Position numbers and translations under genes: made by a program. A stretch of DNA of 64,000 bases from Ignavibacteria bacterium (GTDB taxonomy: Bacteria; Bacteroidota; Ignavibacteria; Tepidaquicellales; Tepidaquicellaceae), in the NCBI GenBank assembly GCA_016719565.1, contig JADJYU010000010.1, positions 186,001 through 250,000 of the forward strand, read 5' to 3'. Of this stretch, positions 38,425 to 47,821 are shown piece after piece; the stretch's first letter is position 1, and each line of letters begins with the position of its first letter. The notes under the pieces are model-generated. The model had not been told where the DNA came from. It saw nothing but the letters and a program-made list of their open reading frames with translations, and did not search any database.

Positions 38425-39441
38425 GTGAAAAATATTTTTTCAAATTTTTGTATAAAAAGTAAATACCATTTAACATTTTGGGTATTTGTATTAATATTTT
38501 GTTTTGGTAATATTTCCAAAGCGGATTCCAAAAATGAAGTTACTGTATATATTAAACCAATGTACATTAATTTTCCGGACAGCATTTCAGATTTTACTAA
38601 AAACATAAATGAAGATTCTCAAAATCGGATTACTCTTAATGCAGGCTTGCCTAAAAGTAAATATAAAATATTTGAGCCGGTAGTTGCACTTCTTGAATAT
38701 GTAAATAACAGCAACGAGACAGATACTGTTTATAACATTTTTAAAAACTACTCTGATGGCATGATGTTTAACATAGTAGATGAAAATAATAATGTTTATA
38801 ACAAAAAAGTTATAATATTGGATTTTCTGGCAGCATGTAATCCTAGCTACATACTTATGCCCAAGGACACCCTAAGAGTTCCAATTACATTAAATTCATT
38901 TGGAAAACCGAATCAAAGCAGGGATGAAGAATATTTTGATTTTGCATTTTTCCCAATAGGAAACTATAAAGCATTTGCTCATTTTGAACATGACTGCTCA
39001 AAAGAGTATAATCCCTCAGTACGATCCAATGAAATTGAATTCGAAGTTATAGATTTAACGGAGGAGGATATAAAAGTTTTAAGTCTCTTTAAAGAAAACA
39101 AGTTTGATGAAATTTTTGATAGTTATAAAAATAACTCCTTTACCAGCCATATAATGCGCAACTTTGTTTCTACTGCATTTGAGCAAGGAGATAATTCAAA
39201 AATAGTGGCTGCATACAATAAATTTTTTCAAAATTATCCAAATTCAATATATAACTTTGATCTTGATTTTATCCTGTCTTATTTAATTAAACTGCAAAAT
39301 AAGGATTTTGATTTTAACGATATAAATTCCGAAAAGGATAAACTGTTGCTTCAATATCCTAGTTTAGAATCAGCCAAATATTTGAAATCTTCATTCTTTG
39401 AAGTACAAATTAGAAATTTTGCTGATACTCATAGGAAATAA
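38425..39441 (+). CDS. Secreted protein with BsuPI-like domain and helical C-terminus
   Basis: 338 residues from GTG 38425, with a hydrophobic N-terminal segment (LTFWVFVLIFCFGNISKA). The middle has an immunoglobulin-like segment of the BsuPI type (YKIFEPVVALLEYVNNSNET, then MMFNIVDENNN and PIGNYKAFAHFE). The C-terminal third is a helical, TPR-like region (FKENKFDEIFDSYKNNS; YNKFFQNYPNSIYNFDLDF). The same two-part plan recurs at 46804, 47822, 49040 and 50663, so this is a family expanded locally. Function unknown. Confidence 0.7.
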   Translation: MKNIFSNFCIKSKYHLTFWVFVLIFCFGNISKADSKNEVTVYIKPMYINFPDSISDFTKNINEDSQNRITLNAGLPKSKYKIFEPVVALLEYVNNSNETDTVYNIFKNYSDGMMFNIVDENNNVYNKKVIILDFLAACNPSYILMPKDTLRVPITLNSFGKPNQSRDEEYFDFAFFPIGNYKAFAHFEHDCSKEYNPSVRSNEIEFEVIDLTEEDIKVLSLFKENKFDEIFDSYKNNSFTSHIMRNFVSTAFEQGDNSKIVAAYNKFFQNYPNSIYNFDLDFILSYLIKLQNKDFDFNDINSEKDKLLLQYPSLESAKYLKSSFFEVQIRNFADTHRK

Positions 39442-39478
39442 TTATGAAATAAAGGTGTAAAAAGCAAATTAATTAGGA

Positions 39479-40348
39479 ATGAAATATATAAAGCACATTA
39501 TTTATCTGTCAACGATTTATATATTTAGTTCTTGCGATATTGGAACAATTATTCCAGGTGAAGTTGGGGATATTATTATCGATGTAGAGTCTACCTGGTC
39601 TCCTAATGGATATACAATAGGTTATATAGGAGTAACTACTGAAATGACTTCCGGAATGTTTTCTGTTGATACTACCGGCTCAAATTTAAATGAAATTTCT
39701 GTACCGGATTTGATAAGTTTTCCGGATTGGTCTCCTGATGGACAGTGGTTAGTGTACTCTAAATATGGAAATATATTTAAAAGAAATATTGCAGATAATA
39801 TTGAAATTCAGTTGACTTTTATTGGCGGAAATCGTTTCCCGTCCTGGAGTAATGACGGTGTTTGGATCGCTTTTCATTCAAACAAGGATAGTCCAAATGG
39901 AATGAGTTTTATATGGAAAATGAAATCAGATGGCTCTGAACTCAAAAGGATAATTTATACACCGGAAGATGGTGAGGTCAAACATCCTGACTGGTTTCCT
40001 GATGGCATAAGATTAGTAGTGATAAGATCTCTTTTGAGTCATCGAAGTCCAGAGGTTTGTATAATTGATACTTCAGGAAATACTATTTCAGTTTTAACAA
40101 ATGATTTTAGTTATGACCGCTATCCAAAAGTTTCAGGCAGAAATGAAATTGTTTACCAGCGGGATGATAATTTGGGAGAAATTTGCTTCATTAAAGCGGA
40201 TGGATCAAATCACAAACTCCTTATCCCTAATTCAATAAATCCAAACTGGTCACCGGATGGATTAAAAATTTCATATACAAATAAAATTGACGGCAGAATT
40301 TGGATCATGAGCAGAGACGGTACATATAAAAAAAGAGTATCTTATTAA
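39479..40348 (+). CDS. TolB/PD40-like beta-propeller protein, paralog B
   Basis: 289 residues, paralogous to the 37540 gene. The N-terminus has a lipobox-like end (YIFSSCD). Propeller blades: STWSPNGYTIGYIG, PDWSPDGQWLVYSKYG, PSWSNDGVWIAFHSNKD, HPDWFPDGIRLVVI, NPNWSPDGLKISYTNK. Together with 37540 and the gene between them it forms a same-strand group, probably arising by tandem duplication. Confidence 0.82.
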   Translation: MKYIKHIIYLSTIYIFSSCDIGTIIPGEVGDIIIDVESTWSPNGYTIGYIGVTTEMTSGMFSVDTTGSNLNEISVPDLISFPDWSPDGQWLVYSKYGNIFKRNIADNIEIQLTFIGGNRFPSWSNDGVWIAFHSNKDSPNGMSFIWKMKSDGSELKRIIYTPEDGEVKHPDWFPDGIRLVVIRSLLSHRSPEVCIIDTSGNTISVLTNDFSYDRYPKVSGRNEIVYQRDDNLGEICFIKADGSNHKLLIPNSINPNWSPDGLKISYTNKIDGRIWIMSRDGTYKKRVSY

Positions 40349-40418
40349 ACATTATCAGTGTTCAATAGCATTTTATAAGTTAAGAGTTAATACTTTAATA
40401 ATCTTTAATATTTAATCA

Positions 40419-40715
40419 ATGAAATCAGCATTAAGTGTAATCGTTATTTTTATTTCCTATAATGTTTCCAATTGTCAGTCCGATATCTTTCCAAGGTTTA
40501 AGATCTCTGTAGCTAAAGGTATTACTTATAATTTTGATGATAATATCCGGAGTTACGATTATCCAATATCTCCAAGCGTTTCATCTTTTAATGTAGATAT
40601 GACAGAAATGGAGATTGGATATTTCTTTTCAAAAAGTCATGAGATTGGTGTTAGTGCAGGTAAAAATTCATTTACAGAGCCTGAGAATTTCGTTACTTCT
40701 TATTCTAAAAATTAA
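40419..40715 (+). pseudogene. Truncated outer-membrane-protein-like gene
   Basis: 98 residues: a signal peptide (LSVIVIFISYNVSNCQ), then a barrel-like start nearly identical to the 201-residue paralog at 45367-45972 as far as FTEPENFVTSYS. The homology ends there, and the frame runs into the 3' end of a minus-strand paralog with an 11-bp overlap. The lost C-terminal half suggests truncation by recombination between inverted paralogs. Confidence 0.75.
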
Positions 40716-41330
40716 ACCCTAAACCAATTAAAAAATTTAATTGATTTGAGTTTATGGTTAACTCATCTGATGAAATTTTTGCAAGATACTGAACTTTAAA
40801 TTTGAAATAAAAATCCTTAAATCGAATAAGCTCGTTTCCATACAGAATTCCTATCAAAGTTTCAGAATGTCCGTAAACAGGCTGTATCATTCCTAATTTC
40901 AATCCTAAAAACCAATCACTTTTTGGATAAAAATTGAAATCTAATGATAACCAATTACATTTTCTAAATATTTTTGAGTCCACAACAAGAGTGCTGTCTA
41001 TTGATTCATATATTCTTGTATCAAAAGTGAATTCATTTTTCCCTAAAGAAATACCAATCTCTGTGTTCTTGCTTAGTTTATAACCGATGCTAAATTCAAG
41101 ATAGTCTAAACCTAATAATTCAGTAATCCATCACTACGGTAAATATCTCCATCAGTGTATACTGAAATTCCGGGATTTAAGGATAAACTAAATTTGTTTT
41201 CATTAGCTTCATTTGTTTGAGCAAAACCAGTTGTGATTTGAAAATTAAAGATAAAAAAGAGTAGAGATAAAATACAAACTATTTTCGGTTTATATAATAT
41301 TTTCTTCTTTAAAAAGGCATACAAAATCAT
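40705..41330 (-). CDS. Outer-membrane beta-barrel-like protein, frameshifted
   Basis: A third paralog of the 45367 protein, on the opposite strand. I start at ATG 41330, before the signal peptide (KIVCILSLLFFIFNFQITTG). The first frame stops after SDGLLNY at 41112. The next part continues in the -1 frame as GLDYLEFSIGYKLSKNTEIG and on to LIGLGFNF at 40705, matching the paralog's EMEIGYFFSKSHEIGV region. A missing base near 41115 (gaattattagg) explains the break. The ending is typical for the last strand of a barrel. Confidence 0.7.
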
Positions 41331-41436
41331 AGAAAGAAAGTGGAATTGTTTTTCAAATTTGTCTAAGTAATGCTGACGGTCTACCGGGGTGGATTTGTTG
41401 CTTTGAGGAAATTGCATATAATATATATACCAAGAT

Positions 41437-42377
41437 TTATTCATTTGAGAATTTCCATATAAAAAATGTAATATCTTTCACATCAACTACATTTTTTTCA
41501 ATATTAATAATTTTGATTTTTCTTTTTGTTAAGTCATTTGATCTCACACCAGACAGATACATATTGCCTTCTTTATCTATTCTAAAACCTGTAAGTAGTA
41601 TGAACCTATTATTATTGAAATTTGAAATAATAATTTCCTCAATTTTAGAAGTCTCTAAATCAGTTGAGGTACTTTTTGAATATTCAAATGTGTTACTAAA
41701 TTTATATAAAGAAACTGTCTCAGGAACAATATATTGACCATTGTTTGCGCTAAAAATACTTTTATTGCTTTTTCCCCACTTCACATCAAAGTAATTTTCT
41801 CCATCCCCTTTGTGTTTATTAAATCGATTATCGCTTTGAAAAGATGAATGTATATCTATTGGCAATATTGCACTATCTAATAAATTAATTTGATTTTTAT
41901 CTAACTCTAAATTTTCTTTTGTATCCGCATTTATACTAACGGCTTTTTCATATTTTTCTTCTCCATCGTCACTTACTAAGAATAAATATAAATTTCCTTT
42001 ATCATCAAAATTAGGATAAGTGTAATTGTAACCATCTTGATATATAAATTTATACACTTCATTGCCCAGATTATCATACACAATAATATTGTCATGAGCA
42101 TTCGAAACATAAAAATTATTATTGTGTACTCCGAATAGTATAGGGTAGTTTACTAAATCTCCAAACATTCCTTCAGCTATTCTTATATAATTTTTTTCCA
42201 GTTAACTCTTTTGGGATAAAAATTCAATCCGCTTTCAGAATATTCAATTGAGACACTTTTTTCAAAAATAATTTCAAATTTTCGCGGCGCTTCTTCTATT
42301 TGAAACGGGCTGAAGCATGTAAATAAACTGTATGGGATTAATGAGATGACTATTGCATAAAACTTAGGAAATTTCAT
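41437..42377 (-). CDS. 6-bladed-propeller-like lipoprotein, frameshifted at an A-run
   Basis: The first 64 residues, beginning MKFPKFYAIVISLIPYSLFT and carrying a lipobox-like Cys, end at VNWKKII. The second frame continues as RIAEGMFGDLVNYPILFG. One more A in the seven-A run (minus strand, about 42191-42197) gives VNWKKNYIRIAEGMFGD and one open gene of about 310 residues. Blade-like stretches are VSNAHDNIIVYDNLGNEVY, FDDKGNLYLFLVSDDG and TGFRIDKEGNMYLSGV, as in the 6-bladed beta-propeller lipoproteins common in Bacteroidota. Ligand unknown. Confidence 0.75.
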
Positions 42378-42490
42378 ATTTATTATTAATAAAAATTTAG
42401 CGTAATCATTATTAAAAAGAAATGAATATTCTTAAGAAGAAGGGGTCTATTCTTCTTTACCTGTGGATAAATGTGAAAATACCTTACGTT

Positions 42491-42674
42491 TTAAATTAAC
42501 TTGAAAATAAAATTTAATTTTATTTCTTTCATAAAAAATTAATCAGAAATAAACGCTCTTTATATGTAAGGAACATTTTAAATTAAAGACAGTGATATGA
42601 AAACGGATTTTACTTTTTTAAACATCCTCCCGAAGGCAGTTCAAATTATTATTTTTATACAAATTTTAATTTAA
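42491..42674 (+). repeat. Leader repeat, copy 4, with short reading frame
   Basis: Fourth copy of the leader (ttaaattaacttgaaaataa; ataaaaaattaatcagaaa; tatatgtaaggaac). It contains a 25-codon frame at 42597-42674 beginning MKTDFTFLNILPKAVQ. It precedes a Ycf48-type gene whose passenger domain is unrelated to that of copies 1 and 2. Confidence 0.78.
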
Positions 42675-42705
42675 ATTATTTCATCTCCATAAATTTAATA
42701 TAAAA

Positions 42706-43932
42706 ATGAAAAAAATAATTTTATTATTTATTATTATTCAAATCTCAAACCAGGCTGCAGAAGCTCAGTGGATACGACAGTTATCACCGGGGCATCCAAT
42801 TAGAGATATTGAGTTTATAAATAGATATACCGGATGGGCATGCGGAGATAATTTCATTTATAAAACGACAAACGGTGGAATAAATTGGATAAATCAACCT
42901 AATTCATCTACTTTTTTAATTCAACAAATTCACCCAGTTAATGACAGTGTAGTCTATGCAGCAGGCTGGTGGAATTTTCTGAAAACAACAAACGGAGGAG
43001 ATAACTGGATTTCTATATTTAGCGGGGGACCGGGTATGGGTATGCCGGCATTAGATGCAATTTTTTTTATTAATGAAAATACAGGTTGGCTTGGAGGACA
43101 GGTAGTTTACCTGAAAACAACAGACGGCGGAAATTCATTTATAGATTCCGGGAGATTTGAGGGATTACCTATGGATATATATTTTAAAAACGAAAATGAA
43201 GGCATAATTAGTGGGCGATTTTCATTCATTTATAGAACTACAAATGGAGGTAATGATTGGATTGAAAATAGAGTTATAATAAAAGGAAGCCAGTATAATT
43301 TTAACAAAGTATCCTTTATAAATGACAGTGTAGGATTTGTAGGTGGAGAAATAGTTTTTAAGACAACCAACTTTGGATTATCATGGGATAGCGTTGGTTC
43401 AGTACCATATGGTTTCGAACAGTCATACTGCATAGAATTTGCAGACGAACATACAGGTTATAGCGGCGGAACGGCAGGTACATTATTTAAAACGACAGAT
43501 GGCGGCGGGAGCTGGATGCAGTATAATGGTCCTGAATTCGGACAGGGATTTTACAGAAGCATATATGCATATAATGATTCAGTTATCTGGGCTGTAGGAA
43601 ACGCTAAAATTATATTTACAGAGAACGGAGGATTAACAAAAGTACAACAGTTAAGTTTATTTGCTCCGGATGAATTCAGATTATATCAAAATTATCCCAA
43701 CCCGTTCAACCCTTCTACAAATATAAAATTCGAAATCCCGAAGTCAGGCAAAGCGGAGCTGAAAGTATTTGACGCAGGAGGCAGGGAAGTGAGTGTACTG
43801 CTTAATGAAAACTTAAGCGCAGGCAGTTATGAATACACATTCGATGCTGCCGGTCTTCCGAGCGGGATTTATTTTTATAGATTAAGAACGGGGGAGTTTG
43901 TTGCTTCGGGGAAAATGCTTCTGATTAAATAA
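42706..43932 (+). CDS. T9SS-sorted Ycf48/BNR-repeat protein
   Basis: 408 residues. The signal peptide (KIILLFIIIQISNQAAEA) is followed by Ycf48-type blades (YTGWACGDNFIYKTTNGG; NTGWLGGQVVYLKTTDGG; FIYRTTNGGNDWIENR; HTGYSGGTAGTLFKTTDGGG). The sorting domain is NYPNPFNPSTNIKFEIP to YRLRTGEFVASGKM. From about 43735 on, the DNA is almost identical to the end of the 35604-37076 gene and continues so into the 3' flank, although the passenger domains are unrelated. This points to recombination in the sorting-domain region. Confidence 0.9.
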   Translation: MKKIILLFIIIQISNQAAEAQWIRQLSPGHPIRDIEFINRYTGWACGDNFIYKTTNGGINWINQPNSSTFLIQQIHPVNDSVVYAAGWWNFLKTTNGGDNWISIFSGGPGMGMPALDAIFFINENTGWLGGQVVYLKTTDGGNSFIDSGRFEGLPMDIYFKNENEGIISGRFSFIYRTTNGGNDWIENRVIIKGSQYNFNKVSFINDSVGFVGGEIVFKTTNFGLSWDSVGSVPYGFEQSYCIEFADEHTGYSGGTAGTLFKTTDGGGSWMQYNGPEFGQGFYRSIYAYNDSVIWAVGNAKIIFTENGGLTKVQQLSLFAPDEFRLYQNYPNPFNPSTNIKFEIPKSGKAELKVFDAGGREVSVLLNENLSAGSYEYTFDAAGLPSGIYFYRLRTGEFVASGKMLLIK

Positions 43933-43974
43933 TTTTAAATTGCAAATTTCAAATTACAAAAGACGAATAGAAAG

Positions 43975-44210
43975 AAAATGTCACAGCTACGCAACTAAAC
44001 CGCTGACGCGGTTTAGTCAATTATCAATGATTAATTATCAATGATCAAAATATTTTTTAAACGTCAAATTATAATTTATTTTCTACAAAGATGAAATCAC
44101 ATACGCGGTTAACTAACCCGAGCGGTATAAAAAGAAAAAATGTCACAGCTACGCTGTTTATTAATTTTTCCATATTTATTCTACAAAGATTACACCGCTA
44201 CGCGGTTAAG
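43975..44210. repeat. Long direct repeat flanking the transposase unit, left copy
   Basis: About 235 bp that recurs almost exactly at 45008-45245: aaaatgtcacagctacgcaa, a gctgacgcggtttag hairpin, twice atcaatgattaattatca-like, acatacgcggttaactaac and a REP-like pair at the end. The two copies enclose the REP array and the transposase gene, giving a unit of about 1.03 kb. Confidence 0.8.
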
Positions 44211-44315
44211 AGCCATTTTAAAAATAGAATTTCTTTAAACTACATACCCTTTTAAAATGATTACATTATTTATTATTGAAACTCATATTGGTGAGGTGAG
44301 AGAAAAAAAATATAA

Positions 44316-44537
44316 AACCCCGTAGGGGTGAAATCTTTGTAGTAAAAAACAATTTAAACATTTTAACCCCGTAGGGGTGAAATCTTTGTAACAAAAGAGC
44401 AAAGAGACATTGCAACCCCGTAGGGGTGAAATCTTTGTAACAAAAAATAATAAAGAAATTGCAACCCCGTAGGGGTGAAATCTTTGTAACAAGAAGTAAA
44501 TAAATATTTTTAACCCCGTAGGGGTGAAATCTTTTTT
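44316..44537 (+). repeat. REP-like array, five units of exactly 49-bp period
   Basis: Five copies of a 26-bp element (aaccccgtaggggtgaaatc then tttgta) start at 44316, 44365, 44414, 44463 and 44512. The core cccc-gta-gggg is a hairpin. The 23-nt spacers are alike, AT-rich and mostly begin acaaaa, so this is a degenerate tandem repeat and not a CRISPR. It ends 9 bp before the transposase gene. It shares its loop and the tail aatctttgtag with the REP-like hairpins elsewhere in the island, seen in opposite orientation. Confidence 0.88.
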
Positions 44538-44546
44538 AAATTACAT

Positions 44547-45008
44547 ATGGCAAATACATATACACAATTATATGTCCAAATCATTTTTGCAGTTAAACAT
44601 AGAGAAAATTTGATACAGGAAAAGTACCGTATTGAAGTAGAAAAATACATTTGCGGAATTATTAAAAACAATAAATCAAAACCTCTGGCAATATTTTGTA
44701 ATCCTGATCATATTCATATCTTGATAGGACTGCATCCGACAATGGCAGTATCGGATATTACAAGAGATATTAAAGCAAACTCATCAAATTTTATAAATGA
44801 AAAGAATTGGTTTTCAGGTAAATTTAACTGGCAGGTCGGATATGGTGCATTTACTTATTCTAAATCACAATTAGATAATGTCATAAAGTATATTTTGAAT
44901 CAACCAAATCATCACAGAAAAAAAACATTTAAAGAAGAGTATCTTTCTTTTTTAAAAGCTTTTGAAATTGAATATGATGAAAAATATTTATTTGAATGGT
45001 ATGAATAG
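44547..45008 (+). CDS. tnpA: IS200/IS605-type Y1 (HUH) transposase
   Basis: 153 residues of the Y1 transposase family, complete: TYTQLYVQIIFAVKHRENLI, the HUH motif CNPDHIHILIGLHP, DITRDIKANSSNFINEKNW and the tyrosine helix YSKSQLDNVIKYILNQ. It cuts and joins single-stranded DNA at hairpins. The neighbouring REP-like array and the direct repeats on either side suggest that it acts on these palindromes, like REP-associated transposases. Its length is closer to IS200 TnpA. No TnpB lies nearby. Confidence 0.92.
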   Translation: MANTYTQLYVQIIFAVKHRENLIQEKYRIEVEKYICGIIKNNKSKPLAIFCNPDHIHILIGLHPTMAVSDITRDIKANSSNFINEKNWFSGKFNWQVGYGAFTYSKSQLDNVIKYILNQPNHHRKKTFKEEYLSFLKAFEIEYDEKYLFEWYE

Positions 45009-45245
45009 AAAATGTCACAGCTACGCAACTAAACCGCTGACGCGGTTTAGTCAATTATCAATGATTAATTATCAATGATCAAAATATTTTTTAAACGTCA
45101 AATTATAATTTATTTTCTACAAAGATGAAATCACATACGCGGTTAACTAACCCGAGCGGTATGAAAAGAAAAAATGTCACAGCTACGCTGTTTATTAATT
45201 TAATTATATTTTTTTCTACAAAGATTACACCGCTACGCGGTTTAG
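45008..45245. repeat. Long direct repeat flanking the transposase unit, right copy
   Basis: Near-exact duplicate of 43975-44210, starting directly at the end of the transposase gene. The following stretch (45246-45366) holds the third tcattcccgcg palindrome (45273-45309) and leads to the next gene. Confidence 0.8.
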
Positions 45246-45272
45246 AAACTATATCAGTATATAATACAAAAA

Positions 45273-45309
45273 ATTCTGTCATTCCCGCGTGCTCCCGGCG
45301 GGAATCCAG
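45273..45309. repeat. Dispersed GC palindrome, copy 3
   Basis: attctgtcattcccgcg, loop, ggcgggaatccag; same element as at 35271 and 37221. Confidence 0.65.
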
Positions 45310-45366
45310 TCAACAACAATTTGCAGTAACGAGTTAATACTTTTATTAATCATTAACAGGTAAACA

Positions 45367-45972
45367 ATGAAATCAGCATTATGTGTAATCATTATTTTCA
45401 TTTCGTATAATGTTTCCAATTGCCGGTCAGATACTTTTCCAAGGTTTAAGATCTCTGTTGCTAAAGGTATTACTTATAATTTTGATGATAAAATCCGGAT
45501 CTACGATTACCCAAGATCTTCCAGCGTTTCTTCTTTTAATGTGGATCTGACAGAAATGGAGATTGGATTTTTCATTTCGAAAAGTCATGAGATTGGTGTC
45601 AGTGTAGGTAAAAACTTATTTACAGAGCCTTTTAAATATGTATCAACTTACTCTGTTGAACCGAACAACGATACAATTTTTATGTATGCTGACGGACACA
45701 AATATGTCGAGATGACATGGATTTCTTTATATTACAATTTCCATTTTTTAAATGAGTTTAAAGCAGGTTTAAAACTTGGAAGTGTTCGGCCAAATTCTGC
45801 AAGTTATGATTATTCCGGCTATTTAACTTTGACGGCAGGAAAATCATATAAAGTTACCGATAATTTTTTTGTTGATGTTAATCTTAATTATTCGAACAGA
45901 AACAGAATTAATAAGCTGACATTTAAGTCCCATCAGCTGAGTTTAACAATGGCATTTAACTTACGAATTTAG
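45367..45972 (+). CDS. Outer-membrane beta-barrel-like protein
   Basis: 201 residues: a signal peptide (MKSALCVIIIFISYNVSNC), then alternating strands with no enzyme motif, ending SHQLSLTMAFNLRI, typical for the last barrel strand. It is the intact member of a family whose other copies here are a truncated one (40419-40715) and a frameshifted inverted one (40705-41330). Function unknown. Confidence 0.75.
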   Translation: MKSALCVIIIFISYNVSNCRSDTFPRFKISVAKGITYNFDDKIRIYDYPRSSSVSSFNVDLTEMEIGFFISKSHEIGVSVGKNLFTEPFKYVSTYSVEPNNDTIFMYADGHKYVEMTWISLYYNFHFLNEFKAGLKLGSVRPNSASYDYSGYLTLTAGKSYKVTDNFFVDVNLNYSNRNRINKLTFKSHQLSLTMAFNLRI

Positions 45973-45999
45973 AGCGTTATATATTTTGGAGAAATATGA

Positions 46000-46281
46000 T
46001 TATATGAATACACATTAGGAAAATATTTAAAAGCAAGGGGCCCTCTGAAGACTTGTTTGCGTTCAGCTGGGAATTCCCCAGATATTATTAAAATCACCTT
46101 CAGCGTTGACAGATATATAAAGCACTACGAACAAGTGAAGAAGCTTCTTAGAAAAGGAATGGATGAAATAGCAATTGTATCTATAACTGGAAGAAGTTTG
46201 AATTTTGTCAGACAATATATTAAGTTATATAAGAATTATAACCCACAAAAGATAAATAATGAGACACGACAAATGTCGTAA
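46000..46281 (+). pseudogene. DUF1670-like remnant
   Basis: About 93 codons open without a normal start: LGKYLKARGPLKTCLRS, then FSVDRYIKHYEQVKKLLRKG and SITGRSLNFVRQYIKLYKNY. These match the C-terminal part of DUF1670 proteins, which are usually near 300 residues and contain a helix-turn-helix and occur around mobile DNA. The N-terminal two thirds are missing. It is flanked by degraded genes. Confidence 0.6.
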
Positions 46282-46294
46282 TAGTAAATAAAGG

Positions 46295-46790
46295 ATGAAA
46301 GTATCACTATTAATAATATTTTTGTTTCTCAGCAAAAGTTTATTTGCTATGAATATCAAAAGTATCAAATCCATACTCGGGAAACTAGTAACGTCGGTTT
46401 TACCTCAACATAAATTTATATAAAAGAATTATTTTTTTAAAATTAGAAGGTGGAAAGAATTTTGTTAATTCAAACATAAATTTTAATTATAAAGGATATC
46501 TTTCCATTGGGGTAGAGTGGATTTTTTATAAGATTGACACTAAGAACAATATTGAATTTTGTGGCGTGGTTGTGGCGGGGGAAGGCGGTATATTTATAGT
46601 TTCAATAAATTTTGGGGTTTAGTTCAATCTTCCGTTATTAATTCAAATAATACCCTTACTAACTGTAGGAGTACATTTTTTTTAAAATTATACAGCAATG
46701 TTTTATAAGCAGCCTTTTTTTATTGGAACTGATTATTCAGCACCTCCTTTAATGCTTTTTGGAATTCAAATGTCCATTAACATAAAGTAA
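46295..46790 (+). pseudogene. Degraded exported protein gene
   Basis: A good ribosome site (aaagg) and signal peptide (MKVSLLIIFLFLSKSLFA) begin a frame that stops after 42 codons. Barrel-like pieces remain in other frames: NFNYKGYLSIGVEWIFYK to VSINFGV (ending 46622) and FFIGTDYSAPPLMLFGIQMS to INIK (46698-46790). It is best read as one decayed outer membrane protein or two remnants. Confidence 0.5.
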
Positions 46791-46803
46791 AAATCAAATA
46801 GAA

Positions 46804-47744
46804 ATGAAAACTCCAACAAAAATAAAAATGATATTATCAATTTATTCAGCAATACTCTTTTGTGTTGTTGCTTTAATGCCGGATATTTCAAAAGCGGGAG
46901 CGGATACAAATTTTAAAATGGAGATAAGTACTGAAAAGAATGAATACAAAGAAGGAGAATATGTTATTCTAATGGTAAAAGTAAAAAATAACGGGACACA
47001 AACCGATTCCATAGAATTTCTGAATGATGAATATTTATCAAAGAGTATCATAATAAAAAATCAGGCAGGAAGAAGTTCATCATATAAAGGCGCAGAGGTA
47101 TTTTATGTCGGTGTACACTATACAAGTATCCCTGCAAACGGCGAGATAGTTTTTCCAATCGAATTGGATTATCTGTGGGGCTTCCGGAGTTTTGATTCGT
47201 ATGATGAAACTTCAAAAGCATTTGCAAGCAGGTATTTTCCGAACGATAAATACACTGTGGAAGTGAATTTCAAATATGATAAAGGCAGAAAAAAAATTAG
47301 CTCAAATAAAATCAATTTTGAGGTAAAGCCGTCCGATGCCTCAGAGACCGAAGCCTTTGAAAAATTTAAAGAACTTTATAAATTTCCGTATGGCGGATTT
47401 TACAGTGAGACACAAAATCAGCAGACTATTTTGAAATGGATCGAATTTATGGATACACATCGAAACAGTGTATATTATGACAATGCTTTTTACGAATCAG
47501 TTTACAAACGAAAATTTAATGATTTTATGTACGATTCAACCATGCTGAAAGATTGTCAGCATATAATAAATAATAAGCCAAATACTTTGACCGCCAGAAC
47601 TGCAATAAATACTGCATTTGAGATAATTGAAAAAATTTCCGGTAAGGATGAGGCGATATTGTTTTTGAAAAAATAAAATCAGATTATCCCGGTACGGAAT
47701 CGTCTAAGTGGGCGGAGAGATTGTTAGAAGGAAAAGAATTTTAA
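46804..47744 (+). CDS. Secreted BsuPI-like/helical-repeat protein, frameshifted near the end
   Basis: Signal peptide (SIYSAILFCVVALMPDIS), then an immunoglobulin-like segment (MEISTEKNEYKEGEYVILMV; VEVNFKYDKG), then a helical part (ILKWIEFMDTHRNSVYYDNA). The frame stops at 47676 after AILFLKK. One more A in the six-A run would continue it as IKSDYPGTESSKWAERLLEG to TAA 47744, matching its neighbour's NLKNSYPNSEIS end. So the annotated C-terminus is probably a homopolymer artefact. It belongs to the same family as 38425 and 47822. Confidence 0.72.
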
Positions 47745-47821
47745 AAATTACTGAAAATGGAATGGAGCACGTCCCCAATCGGGAGATTGGGAACGAGGAA
47801 AAGAAAACATAAATAATTTTA

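Noticed and set aside
44283..44492. Minus-strand 69-codon frame over the REP-like array
   Set aside because: It is produced only by the 49-bp repeat translated antisense and has no independent support.
44316..44537. Regularly spaced repeats resembling a CRISPR array
   Set aside because: The 23-nt spacers are similar to one another (mostly acaaaa-like, AT-rich), the period is exactly 49 bp, the repeat is a short hairpin of the REP type and no cas gene is present.
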